Positions 8,784 to 16,477 of a DNA stretch of 64,000 nucleotides are shown one piece after another. Source of the DNA: Nitrosopumilus sp. K4. GTDB taxonomy: Archaea > Thermoproteota > Nitrososphaeria > Nitrososphaerales > Nitrosopumilaceae. The stretch spans positions 1,234,330-1,298,329 of the forward strand of contig NZ_CP067007.1 of the NCBI RefSeq assembly GCF_018128925.1. Reading direction: 5' to 3'. A program made the translations under genes and the position numbers. Position 1 is the first letter of the stretch, and the number at the start of each line of letters is the position of its first letter. The notes below the pieces were generated by a model that ran no database searches, was not told the origin of the DNA, and saw nothing but the letters and a program-made list of their open reading frames with translations.

Positions 8784-9584
8784 ATGTTGGAAGTTATTGA
8801 AATTTTACGTGAGGCATCAAAACAAATTTTTGAAAATGTAAAAGATTTAGCAGGAACAGATGATGCTGCAGGAGATTTTGGAAGAGGTGCAGGAGGAGAT
8901 ATTTCAAGAAATATTGATATTATTGCCGAAAAAACTGTTTTGAATTATCTAAAGAAAATAAATTTTGAATGCATAGTTCTAGGTGAGGAATGTGGAAGAG
9001 TAGAACTTTCTGAAAATCCAAAAGGATACATTATCATGGATGCAATCGATGGTTCTGCAAATGCAGTAAGAGGAGTTCCATTTTTTTGTAGTTCCCTTGC
9101 TTTTGCGACAGAAAACAGACTTAGTTCGATTACAGATGGAGTAATTACAAATCTAGCAAATGGAGAAATGTACTGGGCTTCAAAAGATAAAGGTGCATTT
9201 TTGAATGAATCAAAAATTCAAGTGCACCTTAAAGAACCAATATACAAAATCATTGGAATCAATACTTCTGGAGCATCAACAGAATTAATGAAAAAACTCC
9301 ATCCAGTTTTTGAAAAACATAATCACATAAGACATTTTGGTGCAAACGCATTAGAAATGGCTTTGTTTGCAAGAGGATTAATGGATATTTTCATTGATTT
9401 GAGAAATAAAATAAGAATTCAAGATATTGCTGCAGGGTATCTTATTGTAAAAGAAGCAGGTGGCATACTATTAGATTCTAATTTAAGACCACTTGATGCT
9501 GATCTTAGTTATGAAACAAGAATATCATTTGTTGCAGCATCTAATCAAGAAATACTAGATGAAATATTTTCACAAATAAAATAA
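8784..9584 (+). CDS. Inositol monophosphatase/fructose-1,6-bisphosphatase family protein
   Basis: A 266-residue metal-dependent phosphatase of the IMPase fold. Metal ligands are visible: the GEECGR motif (about residue 69), the DAIDGSANAVRG motif (about 87, matching DP[IL]DGT) and the C-terminal IQDIAAGYLIVKEAGG (about 216), corresponding to WDxAAG. Trp is replaced by Ile-Gln in the last motif. Archaeal members act on fructose-1,6-bisphosphate or inositol-1-phosphate, so either a gluconeogenic or a lipid-precursor role is possible. A TATA-like box at about 8756-8764 suggests a leaderless transcript. It is divergent from the rfcL operon. Confidence 0.87.
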   Translation: MLEVIEILREASKQIFENVKDLAGTDDAAGDFGRGAGGDISRNIDIIAEKTVLNYLKKINFECIVLGEECGRVELSENPKGYIIMDAIDGSANAVRGVPFFCSSLAFATENRLSSITDGVITNLANGEMYWASKDKGAFLNESKIQVHLKEPIYKIIGINTSGASTELMKKLHPVFEKHNHIRHFGANALEMALFARGLMDIFIDLRNKIRIQDIAAGYLIVKEAGGILLDSNLRPLDADLSYETRISFVAASNQEILDEIFSQIK

Positions 9585-9594
9585 ATTTTAAAAT

Positions 9595-10434
9595 TTAACC
9601 GTATGATTCGTATTTGATTTCATATGTTCCATCAGGATGTTTGTTGTCTTTTGTAACAAATCCCTTTGGAGCTAGATACTCAATTACACCATCAATTGTT
9701 CCTTGATAACCACATATGTAGACACGTGTATTTTCCGGAGTGACTTCTTCTCCAACTAATTCGTCAATTGGAGAAACACCTTGTTTGTTAGGTTTGAAAA
9801 ATGATTCAACTCTTCCCACATGTCCATTCCATGAACGATTAAAGAATTCTTTTGGTCTACTAATTGCAGCACGATAAATAAAATTCCATTCATCCTTACC
9901 TCTTTCTTTACTTTCGTTTTCAAGATCAGTAAAAAGACGTTTGTAACTTAACTCATCAACATAACTTGCGCCATGCAACACAACAACTTGTCGTTTGTCT
10001 CCAGTATCATGTAGATGTTTTGCATAAGCAACAAATGGTGCAATACCTGTACCACCACCCACACAAACAATTCTTCTTGTGTCAGGTTTTCCATTTGGTA
10101 ATTTATCTTCAATTAGAAGTTCTTGTCCAGTTGGCGCTCCAAGATACACCTCATCACCAACATTAGCATAAAATAATTCTGTGGTCACTCTTCCAGGAAG
10201 TGGTTTTCTAACCCATCTAATTACAAATTCAAAATAATCTCTGTTTTCAGGATGTGATGCAATTGAATATGCTCTTCGAACAATTTTCTGTTCTGAAGGT
10301 ATAGGTAAACCGATGGTAAGAAATTGTCCAGTGACATAATTAGGCATTCCACCTTCAGGCACAATTCTAATCACTACAAGATCTTCTTTGAGTAATTCCA
10401 TATAGACAATCTTTGCCTTGGTTTCAGATACCAT
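9595..10434 (-). CDS. Ferredoxin--NADP reductase-like flavoprotein (paralogue 1)
   Basis: A 279-residue FAD/NAD(P)-binding reductase of the ferredoxin-NADP reductase superfamily. The FAD motif is RRAYSIASHP (about residue 53), the NAD(P) glycine motif is VCVGGGTGIAPFV (about 124), and the C-terminal aromatic segment is YEIKYESYG. A close paralogue lies at 22191-23036. I place the start at the ATG at 10434, because a TTTATC box lies 26-31 bp upstream. It ends 11 bp from the convergent phosphatase gene. The physiological electron partner cannot be read from the sequence; the two-cluster ferredoxins at 33.7-34.9 kb are candidates. Confidence 0.88.
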   Translation of the reverse strand: MVSETKAKIVYMELLKEDLVVIRIVPEGGMPNYVTGQFLTIGLPIPSEQKIVRRAYSIASHPENRDYFEFVIRWVRKPLPGRVTTELFYANVGDEVYLGAPTGQELLIEDKLPNGKPDTRRIVCVGGGTGIAPFVAYAKHLHDTGDKRQVVVLHGASYVDELSYKRLFTDLENESKERGKDEWNFIYRAAISRPKEFFNRSWNGHVGRVESFFKPNKQGVSPIDELVGEEVTPENTRVYICGYQGTIDGVIEYLAPKGFVTKDNKHPDGTYEIKYESYG

Positions 10435-10623
10435 GCAAAACAATTTGCCTGAGTTCTGATAAATGTATTTCTCTCATAGCGAGTGAAAAACATTGAATTT
10501 CAATTTAGAACCCAATATATTTAGAAAGTCACATAAAAAGAATAAACACAACGTTTAAGCTGAAAATATCATGAGTCATTTTGAAACCTTTTAATTTTTA
10601 TATTCATTATTTTTAGAAAAACT

Positions 10624-10788
10624 GTGGCAAGATTAAGATGCAATGATTATGGTTTTGAATGCTCCTATGTTGCCGAAGGTGAAGTGGAAAAAGTCATCGA
10701 TGAATTTGGAAAACATACTGAAGAAGAACATGGAATAGACTATTCCAGAGAAGCACTAATGCAGTTTATTCTTAGAAAACAAAATTAA
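10624..10788 (+). CDS. Small DUF1059-like protein
   Basis: A 54-residue protein not interrupted by stops: MARLRCNDYGFECSYVAEG, then VEKVIDEFGKHTEEEHGI and a short helical end. The pattern of two Cys near the N terminus (C6, C13) and a conserved H-x(n)-EEHG segment matches the small DUF1059 family. Its function is unknown. The start is GTG, and a TATA box (TTTTTATAT, about 10595-10602) lies about 26 bp upstream, so a leaderless transcript is well supported. Confidence 0.75.
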   Translation: MARLRCNDYGFECSYVAEGEVEKVIDEFGKHTEEEHGIDYSREALMQFILRKQN

Positions 10789-10807
10789 TTTTAAACATCA
10801 TTTAGTT

Positions 10808-11878
10808 TTAGATTCGTTTCATTGATGCAGATAATACTGGGACTTCTTTTGAAATAATTTTTTCAACCGCGGGGACAATTCCCGAGCGAGTTTTTACATT
10901 TTCTTCATAAATTTCTGCCACCTGATCCCTGAATAGCAATTTAATTCCCGGTAATGCAGTTATTCCTTCATCGACAGCTCTTGGTTCAGATATATCCAAA
11001 ATCAAAGTCCCTTTTTTCTTTTCTTCCATAACTAATTTTATTCTGTCATATGTGATTACAAAGTAATCCGCAGTGGTTGCAACAATAATAATATCAAATT
11101 TATCAAATCCTACCAGTACATCGTGAAAATCAATTGGTTTTCCACCAAGAATCTGAGAGAAATTTGTAGCACGGTCGATGGTTCTACTTGTTACTTCAAA
11201 TGGAATTTGCTTATTATTCAAACTCTTAGCAACCATAGCTGCAGATTCACCTGTGCCAATTAACAGAACTTTCTTTTTTGCGTCAAGGCCTGCTTTTTCA
11301 TCAATCAGTCTCAACGCAACATCACCCAAAGACACTACATTCTTACCAATTTCAGTAGAATCTCTAATGGTAGTTGCAAGGCGAATAACACTTTCAAATA
11401 ATTTATTTAGAATCTTACCAGAAAAGCCGGCTTGTTTTGCGTTTGCCAAAGACTCTTTAATTTCATTGAATATTTCCTGTTTTCCAACAACTACAGAATC
11501 CAAACCGCAAGATAATCTAAGCAAATGAAGATAGACATCATCGCCTTTGTAAACTTCAAGTGTTTGATCAAAGTGATCAATATCATTTGGTGTTAAGTTG
11601 GAATTTTGTTCCCATGTTTCTTTGATTTTATTTAGTACAAGAGCTTTACCTTCAGTTCTTCTTGCATCAGGACTATCTTCAGTTTCTACGTTACTAACAG
11701 TGAATATTTCAACTCTACTTGCAGTTTGGATGATTATACATTCATCTACTCCTTCAATGTTTTTGAATGATTCACATGCGGTTTTGACATCTTTGAATGC
11801 AAATCTAGCAAGTGCATGTAATGGAATATTCTTGAAAGTTACTCTTGCATTTAAAACATCAAATTTTACTTCACTCAT
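10808..11878 (-). CDS. hemA: Glutamyl-tRNA reductase homologue lacking the catalytic Cys
   Basis: A 356-residue homologue of glutamyl-tRNA reductase, the first enzyme of the C5 tetrapyrrole pathway. Fold signatures are present: HLLRLSCGLDSVVVGKQEI (about residues 118-136), IRDSTEIGKNVVSLGDVA and the NADPH motif VLLIGTGESAAMVAKSL. The nucleophile motif, normally TCNR, reads QTASRVEIF here, so the catalytic Cys is Ala53. A Cys unusual for the family sits at about residue 124. The C-terminal dimerisation domain is short. The start is chosen at the ATG at 11878, behind the SD-like AGGTGA. It follows the coiled-coil gene directly. See the findings. Confidence 0.85.
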   Translation of the reverse strand: MSEVKFDVLNARVTFKNIPLHALARFAFKDVKTACESFKNIEGVDECIIIQTASRVEIFTVSNVETEDSPDARRTEGKALVLNKIKETWEQNSNLTPNDIDHFDQTLEVYKGDDVYLHLLRLSCGLDSVVVGKQEIFNEIKESLANAKQAGFSGKILNKLFESVIRLATTIRDSTEIGKNVVSLGDVALRLIDEKAGLDAKKKVLLIGTGESAAMVAKSLNNKQIPFEVTSRTIDRATNFSQILGGKPIDFHDVLVGFDKFDIIIVATTADYFVITYDRIKLVMEEKKKGTLILDISEPRAVDEGITALPGIKLLFRDQVAEIYEENVKTRSGIVPAVEKIISKEVPVLSASMKRI

Positions 11879-11887
11879 CTTCATCAC

Positions 11888-12670
11888 CTATGCATTAATT
11901 TTGTTTCTTCCACCTTTAGCTGTTCGGAAAACATTCATTCCAAGATAATAATTCTCATGTAAAGATTCTAAATATTCTAAATCATGTTTCGCATCAGAAA
12001 TATCTTTTTCTGTTGCTTCAGGATCTTTCTTTAGTTTTGCAAGTTTTTGTCTAGTTTCTTCTAGAAAATTACCAACACCAATTTCATAATTTGACACACC
12101 GCCATATTCAGGACTAAGAACATTTTCAGGATTATATACAGGGGTGTTATCAATTGGAATCTCTGCTTTTCTCGTAAGCTCTTCTTGTTGTTCTTGTGAC
12201 AAAATTGGTACTGGGAAACGTTCATCTTTTTCTAACCAAAATTCAGGTTCACCCATATCTCGTCTAAAGATTTCCTCACTTTGACGTTTGAAAGTATAAT
12301 CAGGTCCTTTTGCAGCTTCTGCTTTAACTTCTTCTGCAATTGCTTTGAATTCTGCTTCAGCAGCTTTTTCAGCAGCAGCTTTAAGCTCGGCAGCTTTTTC
12401 TAAGGCAGCCTTTGCTGCTGCTTCTGCTTCTTCAGCGGCTTTTGCAGCTGCTTCTGCCTCAGCTGCGGCTTTAGAAACAGTAGCAGCTTCTTCCTGGGCC
12501 TTGTCTGCTTCTTCCTGGGCCTTGTCTGCTTCTTCCTGGGCCTTGTCTGCTTCTTCCTGGGCCTTGTCTGCTTCTGTTTTTTTCTCAACAGTATCTTGTT
12601 TTTTTTCTTCTACCGATGCTGAATTTTCTGTAGTTGCCTTAACTTCAGATTCTTTCTTTTCTTCAGACAT
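11888..12670 (-). CDS. Hypothetical protein with Ala/Glu-rich coiled coil
   Basis: A 260-residue soluble protein that I do not recognise. Residues about 1-40 are charged. Residues about 36-64 hold four perfect 7-residue repeats AQEEADK. An Ala/Glu/Lys coiled-coil region runs to about 125. The C-terminal half is non-repetitive, with RRDMGEPEFWLEKDERFPVP and EYLESLHENYYLGMN, and is probably a folded domain. The start is the ATG at 12670 with a TATA-like TATTAAAAT about 26 bp upstream. It is the first gene of a pair with the hemA homologue, 9 bp apart, so a functional link is possible. Confidence 0.8.
   Translation of the reverse strand: MSEEKKESEVKATTENSASVEEKKQDTVEKKTEADKAQEEADKAQEEADKAQEEADKAQEEAATVSKAAAEAEAAAKAAEEAEAAAKAALEKAAELKAAAEKAAEAEFKAIAEEVKAEAAKGPDYTFKRQSEEIFRRDMGEPEFWLEKDERFPVPILSQEQQEELTRKAEIPIDNTPVYNPENVLSPEYGGVSNYEIGVGNFLEETRQKLAKLKKDPEATEKDISDAKHDLEYLESLHENYYLGMNVFRTAKGGRNKINA
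12487..12570. repeat. Four perfect 21-bp tandem repeats inside a coiled-coil gene
   Basis: The unit cttcttcctgggccttgtc plus tg (21 bp) occurs four times without mismatch at 12487, 12508, 12529 and 12550. A multiple of three keeps the frame, and each unit encodes seven residues of a heptad-like coiled coil. Perfect identity at the DNA level points to recent expansion by slippage or recombination. Confidence 0.97.
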
Positions 12671-12861
12671 CAAATTTTACTAAAATTGCCTGAATTTTAA
12701 TATTCTTGTAAGAAATCTTGGAAATTTCTTGTTATGATACAGAGTTTCTGTGAAATCAAAAGCAGATCGGACAATCAAGGTTGTTTATAGAAATTTAATG
12801 AAAAAATGAGAGATTCTATGAATAATGTAAAATGCGTAAGGAATTAAATTAAAAAGAATGG

Positions 12862-12936
12862 CGCCCTCGGCGGGATTTGAACACGCGTCTCAGCCGTGAC
12901 AGGGCCGAATTCTAGACCGGGCTATACTACAAGGGC
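12862..12936 (-). tRNA. tRNA-Asp (GTC)
   Basis: A 75-nt tRNA with acceptor stem GCCCTTG/CGAGGGC, anticodon stem CGGCC/GGCTG, loop CTGTCAC (anticodon GTC) and T loop TTCAAAT. A CCA is encoded directly after the discriminator G (12859-12861). Two stem positions do not pair in my fold: 12-23 (A/A) in the D stem and 52-62 (U/C) in the T stem. There is no intron. Confidence 0.92.
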
Positions 12937-13033
12937 ACGGATTCTTTGGGGCAGATTGCCAGATTAAAAGTTTCTGTCAAATCAAAAAAGTTTGTAAAAG
13001 ACTAAATTATACACGTCAAGCATTTTTTGTTAA

Positions 13034-13107
13034 GGGTCTATGGCGCAGCCAGGTAGCGCACCGGACTTTTAATCCGGTTGTCGAGGGTCCGAATCCCTCT
13101 AGACCCG
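13034..13107 (+). tRNA. tRNA-Lys (TTT)
   Basis: A 74-nt tRNA with acceptor stem GGGTCTA/TAGACCC, anticodon stem CCGGA/TCCGG, loop CTTTTAA (anticodon TTT) and T stem GAGGG/CCCTC. The T loop reads TCCGAAT, so position 55, almost always U (pseudouridine), is C. The CCA is not fully encoded. It ends 2 bp before the stop codon of the convergent argH. Confidence 0.93.
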
Positions 13108-13109
13108 CC

Positions 13110-14573
13110 TTATCTTGTTATTTCTTCTACTTTTTTCGATAGATTTTCAAATATTTTTGAAATGTCGTTGATTCTTTTTGTAGAAGTTACCCTGTATGAA
13201 TTGATTTTTTCCATTCTATCACCAATCATTCTTTTCTGTTCAGAATATCCTGAAGAGCCAAAGGATTTTCGTTCTTTCAGAGATGAAGAAATTGTAGTAT
13301 CTTGAATTATTTCTTGAACAAGGGTTGGATCGGTTTTTGTTCCTTCAACAGCTTTCTTGATTTCTTTAAGATCAAGTTTGCTTAGCGATTTCTTTGAGGC
13401 ATATGCAATTTGTACTAGACCTCCAGCAATCTTGTGTGTTGTCCTAAATGGGATTCCTTTCTGAACAAGATTTTCAGCAATATCCAATGCAATCAGATAA
13501 CTTGATTCAGTTGCTTTTTTCATATTTTTTTCATTAACACGTAATGTCAGTAAAATAGATTTGAAAATTAACAATGCACTAATCGAAATTTTTGAGCTAG
13601 ACCAGATAGAAGATTTTACTTGTTGCAAATCGCGTCCATATCCAGATGGCAATCCCTTTATTGTTGTTAGAATTGCAGTAAGGTTTCCTATTACCTCAGC
13701 AGTTTTACCTCGTGTTAGTTCCAAAATATCAGGGTTTTTCTTTTGAGGCATAACACTTGAAGGTGATGTAAACTCATCGGCTAATTCAATAAATGAAAAT
13801 TCAGAGGTGGACCAGATTACAAAGTCTTCAGCTATTTTGCTAAGATTTGTCATTAGAATTGCAATCATTGAGATGTACTCTGCAACAAAATCTCTGCTAC
13901 TTGTAGCATCCAAAGAATTTTCTACAATTCCATCAAAACCCAACATCGATGCAGTACTGTGTCGATCAATTGGAATGCTTGTTCCCCCTACAGGTCCAGC
14001 ACCAAGAGGGCATTGATTAACATGTTCAAATGTGGCAGACAGACGTTCAAAATCTCTAAACAAAACATCTGCATGTGCAAGCAGGTAATGTGAAAAAACT
14101 CCTGCTTGAGCTTGCTGCAAATGGGTGTATAATGGCATCACAGTTTTTTGATGATTTTTTGCAAGAGATACAAGTGCTTCAATTGTATCTACAATACAAC
14201 TGCACAGAATATTGATATCATCACGAATTTTCATTCTGATGTCAAGTACAACTTGATCATTTCGTGAGCGGGCAGTGTGCATTTTTCCTCCACTTGCCAT
14301 TCCAGCTTTTTTGATAACCAGAGTTTCAATTAATTCATGAATATCCTCAGCGCCAGAAGATGAGTCAAATTTTTCTTTTTTAAGATCATTTAGTGCAGAT
14401 AGAATTTTTTTTGCATCTGTTTTTGTAATGATTTGAGTTTCATACAGCATTAAGACATGTGCTTGACTACCAAGTATGTCATATAGTGCAATTTCAGAAT
14501 CATCATCAATTGATGACACATAATCCAAAGTAATATCACTCAAATCATTTCCAAGACGTGAACGATACATCAT
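13110..14573 (-). CDS. argH: Argininosuccinate lyase
   Basis: A 487-residue member of the fumarase/aspartase superfamily that cleaves argininosuccinate to arginine and fumarate, the last step of arginine synthesis. Visible motifs are HTARSRNDQV (about residue 100), YTHLQQAQ, GAGPVGGTSIPIDR and the superfamily signature SSVMPQKKNPD (about 274). The length is normal. The gene stands alone between tRNA-Lys and the divergent MIP18-family gene. Confidence 0.95.
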   Translation of the reverse strand: MMYRSRLGNDLSDITLDYVSSIDDDSEIALYDILGSQAHVLMLYETQIITKTDAKKILSALNDLKKEKFDSSSGAEDIHELIETLVIKKAGMASGGKMHTARSRNDQVVLDIRMKIRDDINILCSCIVDTIEALVSLAKNHQKTVMPLYTHLQQAQAGVFSHYLLAHADVLFRDFERLSATFEHVNQCPLGAGPVGGTSIPIDRHSTASMLGFDGIVENSLDATSSRDFVAEYISMIAILMTNLSKIAEDFVIWSTSEFSFIELADEFTSPSSVMPQKKNPDILELTRGKTAEVIGNLTAILTTIKGLPSGYGRDLQQVKSSIWSSSKISISALLIFKSILLTLRVNEKNMKKATESSYLIALDIAENLVQKGIPFRTTHKIAGGLVQIAYASKKSLSKLDLKEIKKAVEGTKTDPTLVQEIIQDTTISSSLKERKSFGSSGYSEQKRMIGDRMEKINSYRVTSTKRINDISKIFENLSKKVEEITR

Positions 14574-14619
14574 CTAAGGTTCTAGAATGGTTATATATAG
14601 CATCGACGCTTTTGCCCAC

Positions 14620-14943
14620 ATGAGTCAAGATATCAAACAACTAAGAGTCAAAATCTTTGATGAACTATCAAAAATTGTAGATCCAGAAATCAACACAACA
14701 ATTACGGATTTGGAATTGATTGATGAAGTTGACATCAATAACAGCAATGTCAAAGTTGATTTGCATCTTACAAGTCCATTTTGTCCTGCTGTTTTTGGAT
14801 TTAAGATATGCCAAGACATTCATGATAATTTGTTAAAGGTTGACGGGATTGATGATGTCAAAGTCAATGTTTCAAATCATTTTATGGCAGAACAAATCAA
14901 CAATCAGGTAAATAACAGCCCAAATCCTAAAAAGCAGAATTAA
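14620..14943 (+). CDS. MIP18/DUF59-family Fe-S assembly-like protein
   Basis: A 107-residue DUF59 (MIP18/SufT-like) protein, a family linked to Fe-S cluster assembly or delivery. The conserved LSKIVDPEINTTITDLELI segment is at about residues 16-34, and the family Cys is in LTSPFCPAVFG (about residue 66). The frame opens upstream at 14587, but the ATG at 14620 lies 26 bp after a strong TATA box (TTATATATA, about 14590-14598), so this is the leaderless start. The gene overlaps the end of the convergent sdhB by 4 bp; its neighbour is an Fe-S enzyme. Confidence 0.87.
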   Translation: MSQDIKQLRVKIFDELSKIVDPEINTTITDLELIDEVDINNSNVKVDLHLTSPFCPAVFGFKICQDIHDNLLKVDGIDDVKVNVSNHFMAEQINNQVNNSPNPKKQN

Positions 14944-15695
14944 CTTCTGAAACCGAGCATATATCCTCTAAGCAGTTGAATTCCCATTGCTGGATCAACT
15001 CCCTTAGGACATACCTGACTACAAGAGCCTGCAAAATGACATCTCCAAATACCGTGAGATTCATCGATAATCTTTAATCTGTTATCTTTTCCTTTGTCTC
15101 TGCTATCAGCAACATACCTATACGCTTGAGCTAAAGCTTGAGGGCCAACAAATGAGGAATCAGTTGCCATCGTAGGACATGCAGAGTTACACAATCCACA
15201 TTTGATACAGTTTGAGAACTGAATGAATTGTTCCAATTCTTCTGGTGATTGTAAGAATTCTTTTTCATCTTGAACAAGTTCTGTATCATCTCTAATCAGA
15301 TAGGGTTTGACTTTATGATGTGTGTTAAACAGCCTGTCAAATCTTACTGCCAAGTCCCTGATTATTGGGAAGTTATGCATTGGTTCAACTGTCACAGTGT
15401 CAGAGTTTAGTTCTGAGATCTTAGTAAAGCAGGCAAGTCGTGGTTTTCCATTGATTACCATGCCGCAAGAGCCACATGTTGCTTGTCTACAAGAGTATCT
15501 TACAGCAACTGAATGATCAAAATGTTGTTTTACATCTAAAATTGCTTCTAAAACAGTAGTCCATTTTTCAACATTAACTGTAAAATCCATAAAGGTTGTA
15601 GCAGAATCCTTTTCGGGGTTAAATCTTGCAATACGTAATGTGACAGTCTTTGATGTAGAACTCTTTTTTTCATCTATTTCGTAAGCTTGTGCCAT
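14940..15695 (-). CDS. sdhB: Succinate dehydrogenase iron-sulfur subunit
   Basis: A 251-residue subunit B. The N-terminal plant-type ferredoxin domain has SCRQATCGSCGMVINGKP with a further Cys in LACFT, for the [2Fe-2S] cluster. The C-terminal domain has CIKCGLCNSACP and CHFAGSCSQVCPKG for the other clusters. It passes electrons from SdhA to the membrane subunits. It is the last gene of the sdhA-C-D-B order on the minus strand and follows the small membrane gene by 1 bp. Confidence 0.95.
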   Translation of the reverse strand: MAQAYEIDEKKSSTSKTVTLRIARFNPEKDSATTFMDFTVNVEKWTTVLEAILDVKQHFDHSVAVRYSCRQATCGSCGMVINGKPRLACFTKISELNSDTVTVEPMHNFPIIRDLAVRFDRLFNTHHKVKPYLIRDDTELVQDEKEFLQSPEELEQFIQFSNCIKCGLCNSACPTMATDSSFVGPQALAQAYRYVADSRDKGKDNRLKIIDESHGIWRCHFAGSCSQVCPKGVDPAMGIQLLRGYMLGFRS

Positions 15696-15696
15696 T

Positions 15697-16053
15697 TTAT
15701 ATCATCCCCATATTCGTCATAAAGATAGTTCTGGAACCATATGCAATCAATCCAATCATTGCTGCAACACAACCATAAGACACTGCTTTTTCATATGCTC
15801 TGCCCTGTTTTAATTCTAACAGAATTACTCTTAGACCGTTAAATCCATGAACAGATAACAAGATTAGTATGATTTCCAATAATCCTGCATAAGGTAAGAA
15901 TCTATAATTTGCTATTACACTTTCATATTCTAATGATTCTGCAAAGCCTTGAGTAAGACGCATCAAAATGTGTACAGCTACTAGTCCAATAGCTGCCAAA
16001 GCAGTCCCATAGTGGATTTTCATGATATGACTTTCTCTCATTTTACTCACCAA
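15697..16053 (-). CDS. Succinate dehydrogenase membrane subunit (SdhD-like)
   Basis: A 118-residue membrane protein with three predicted helices (about residues 14-34, 50-70 and 92-112). One His in the first helix (AVHILMRL) and one in YGTALAAIG context upstream are candidate heme or quinone contacts. Its position between SdhC and SdhB in the operon identifies it as the second anchor subunit. Sequence similarity alone would be weak. The start overlaps the upstream anchor gene by 11 bp. Confidence 0.85.
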   Translation of the reverse strand: MVSKMRESHIMKIHYGTALAAIGLVAVHILMRLTQGFAESLEYESVIANYRFLPYAGLLEIILILLSVHGFNGLRVILLELKQGRAYEKAVSYGCVAAMIGLIAYGSRTIFMTNMGMI

Positions 16054-16477
16054 ACATTACGGCCATTCCGTACATCATCGCAATTGCTGCAAGAACAATT
16101 GCAGAATAGATTCCTATTTTGTGTCTTGAGTTTTGTGATGCTGGAAGGTACGGATAATCAGGTCTTGCAGGTTTACCTACACCAACTCCACCATGTCCTA
16201 ACATTACACGAATACCATTAACAGTATGAAATACACACATGCCAATAACCAGAGTCATGAAAATATGACCTTCAGTTGTTTGAGTTAAATCTAAAAATTC
16301 TTCCCAACCAACTCTTCCTTTCAAAATATTGCTTGTTTCATAAATATGAGCCACAAAGTATCCTAGCAATCCAAGACCAGTTAATCGCATTAACCAATAG
16401 GCAACTCTTTCTATCCCATATCGTCCAGGGTTGGCCATTCCGCCAATTCCTTCTTTATGTTCATCATGTGGGTTCAT
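16043..16477 (-). CDS. Succinate dehydrogenase cytochrome b subunit (SdhC)
   Basis: A 144-residue membrane anchor with three predicted helices. The segment RVAYWLMRLTGLGLLGYFVAH (about residues 24-44) and the later MCVFHTVNGIRVMLGH (about 82) match the SdhC pattern, with His residues placed to hold heme b. It shares one base with the sdhA stop and overlaps the next anchor gene, so the complex is translated as a coupled set. Confidence 0.9.
   Translation of the reverse strand: MNPHDEHKEGIGGMANPGRYGIERVAYWLMRLTGLGLLGYFVAHIYETSNILKGRVGWEEFLDLTQTTEGHIFMTLVIGMCVFHTVNGIRVMLGHGGVGVGKPARPDYPYLPASQNSRHKIGIYSAIVLAAIAMMYGMAVMFGE

Noticed and set aside
12345..12683. Long open frame on the plus strand rich in Ala and Ser
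   Set aside because: It mirrors the 21-bp repeats of the coiled-coil gene on the other strand; the Ala/Ser bias follows from the antisense of Lys/Glu/Ala codons.
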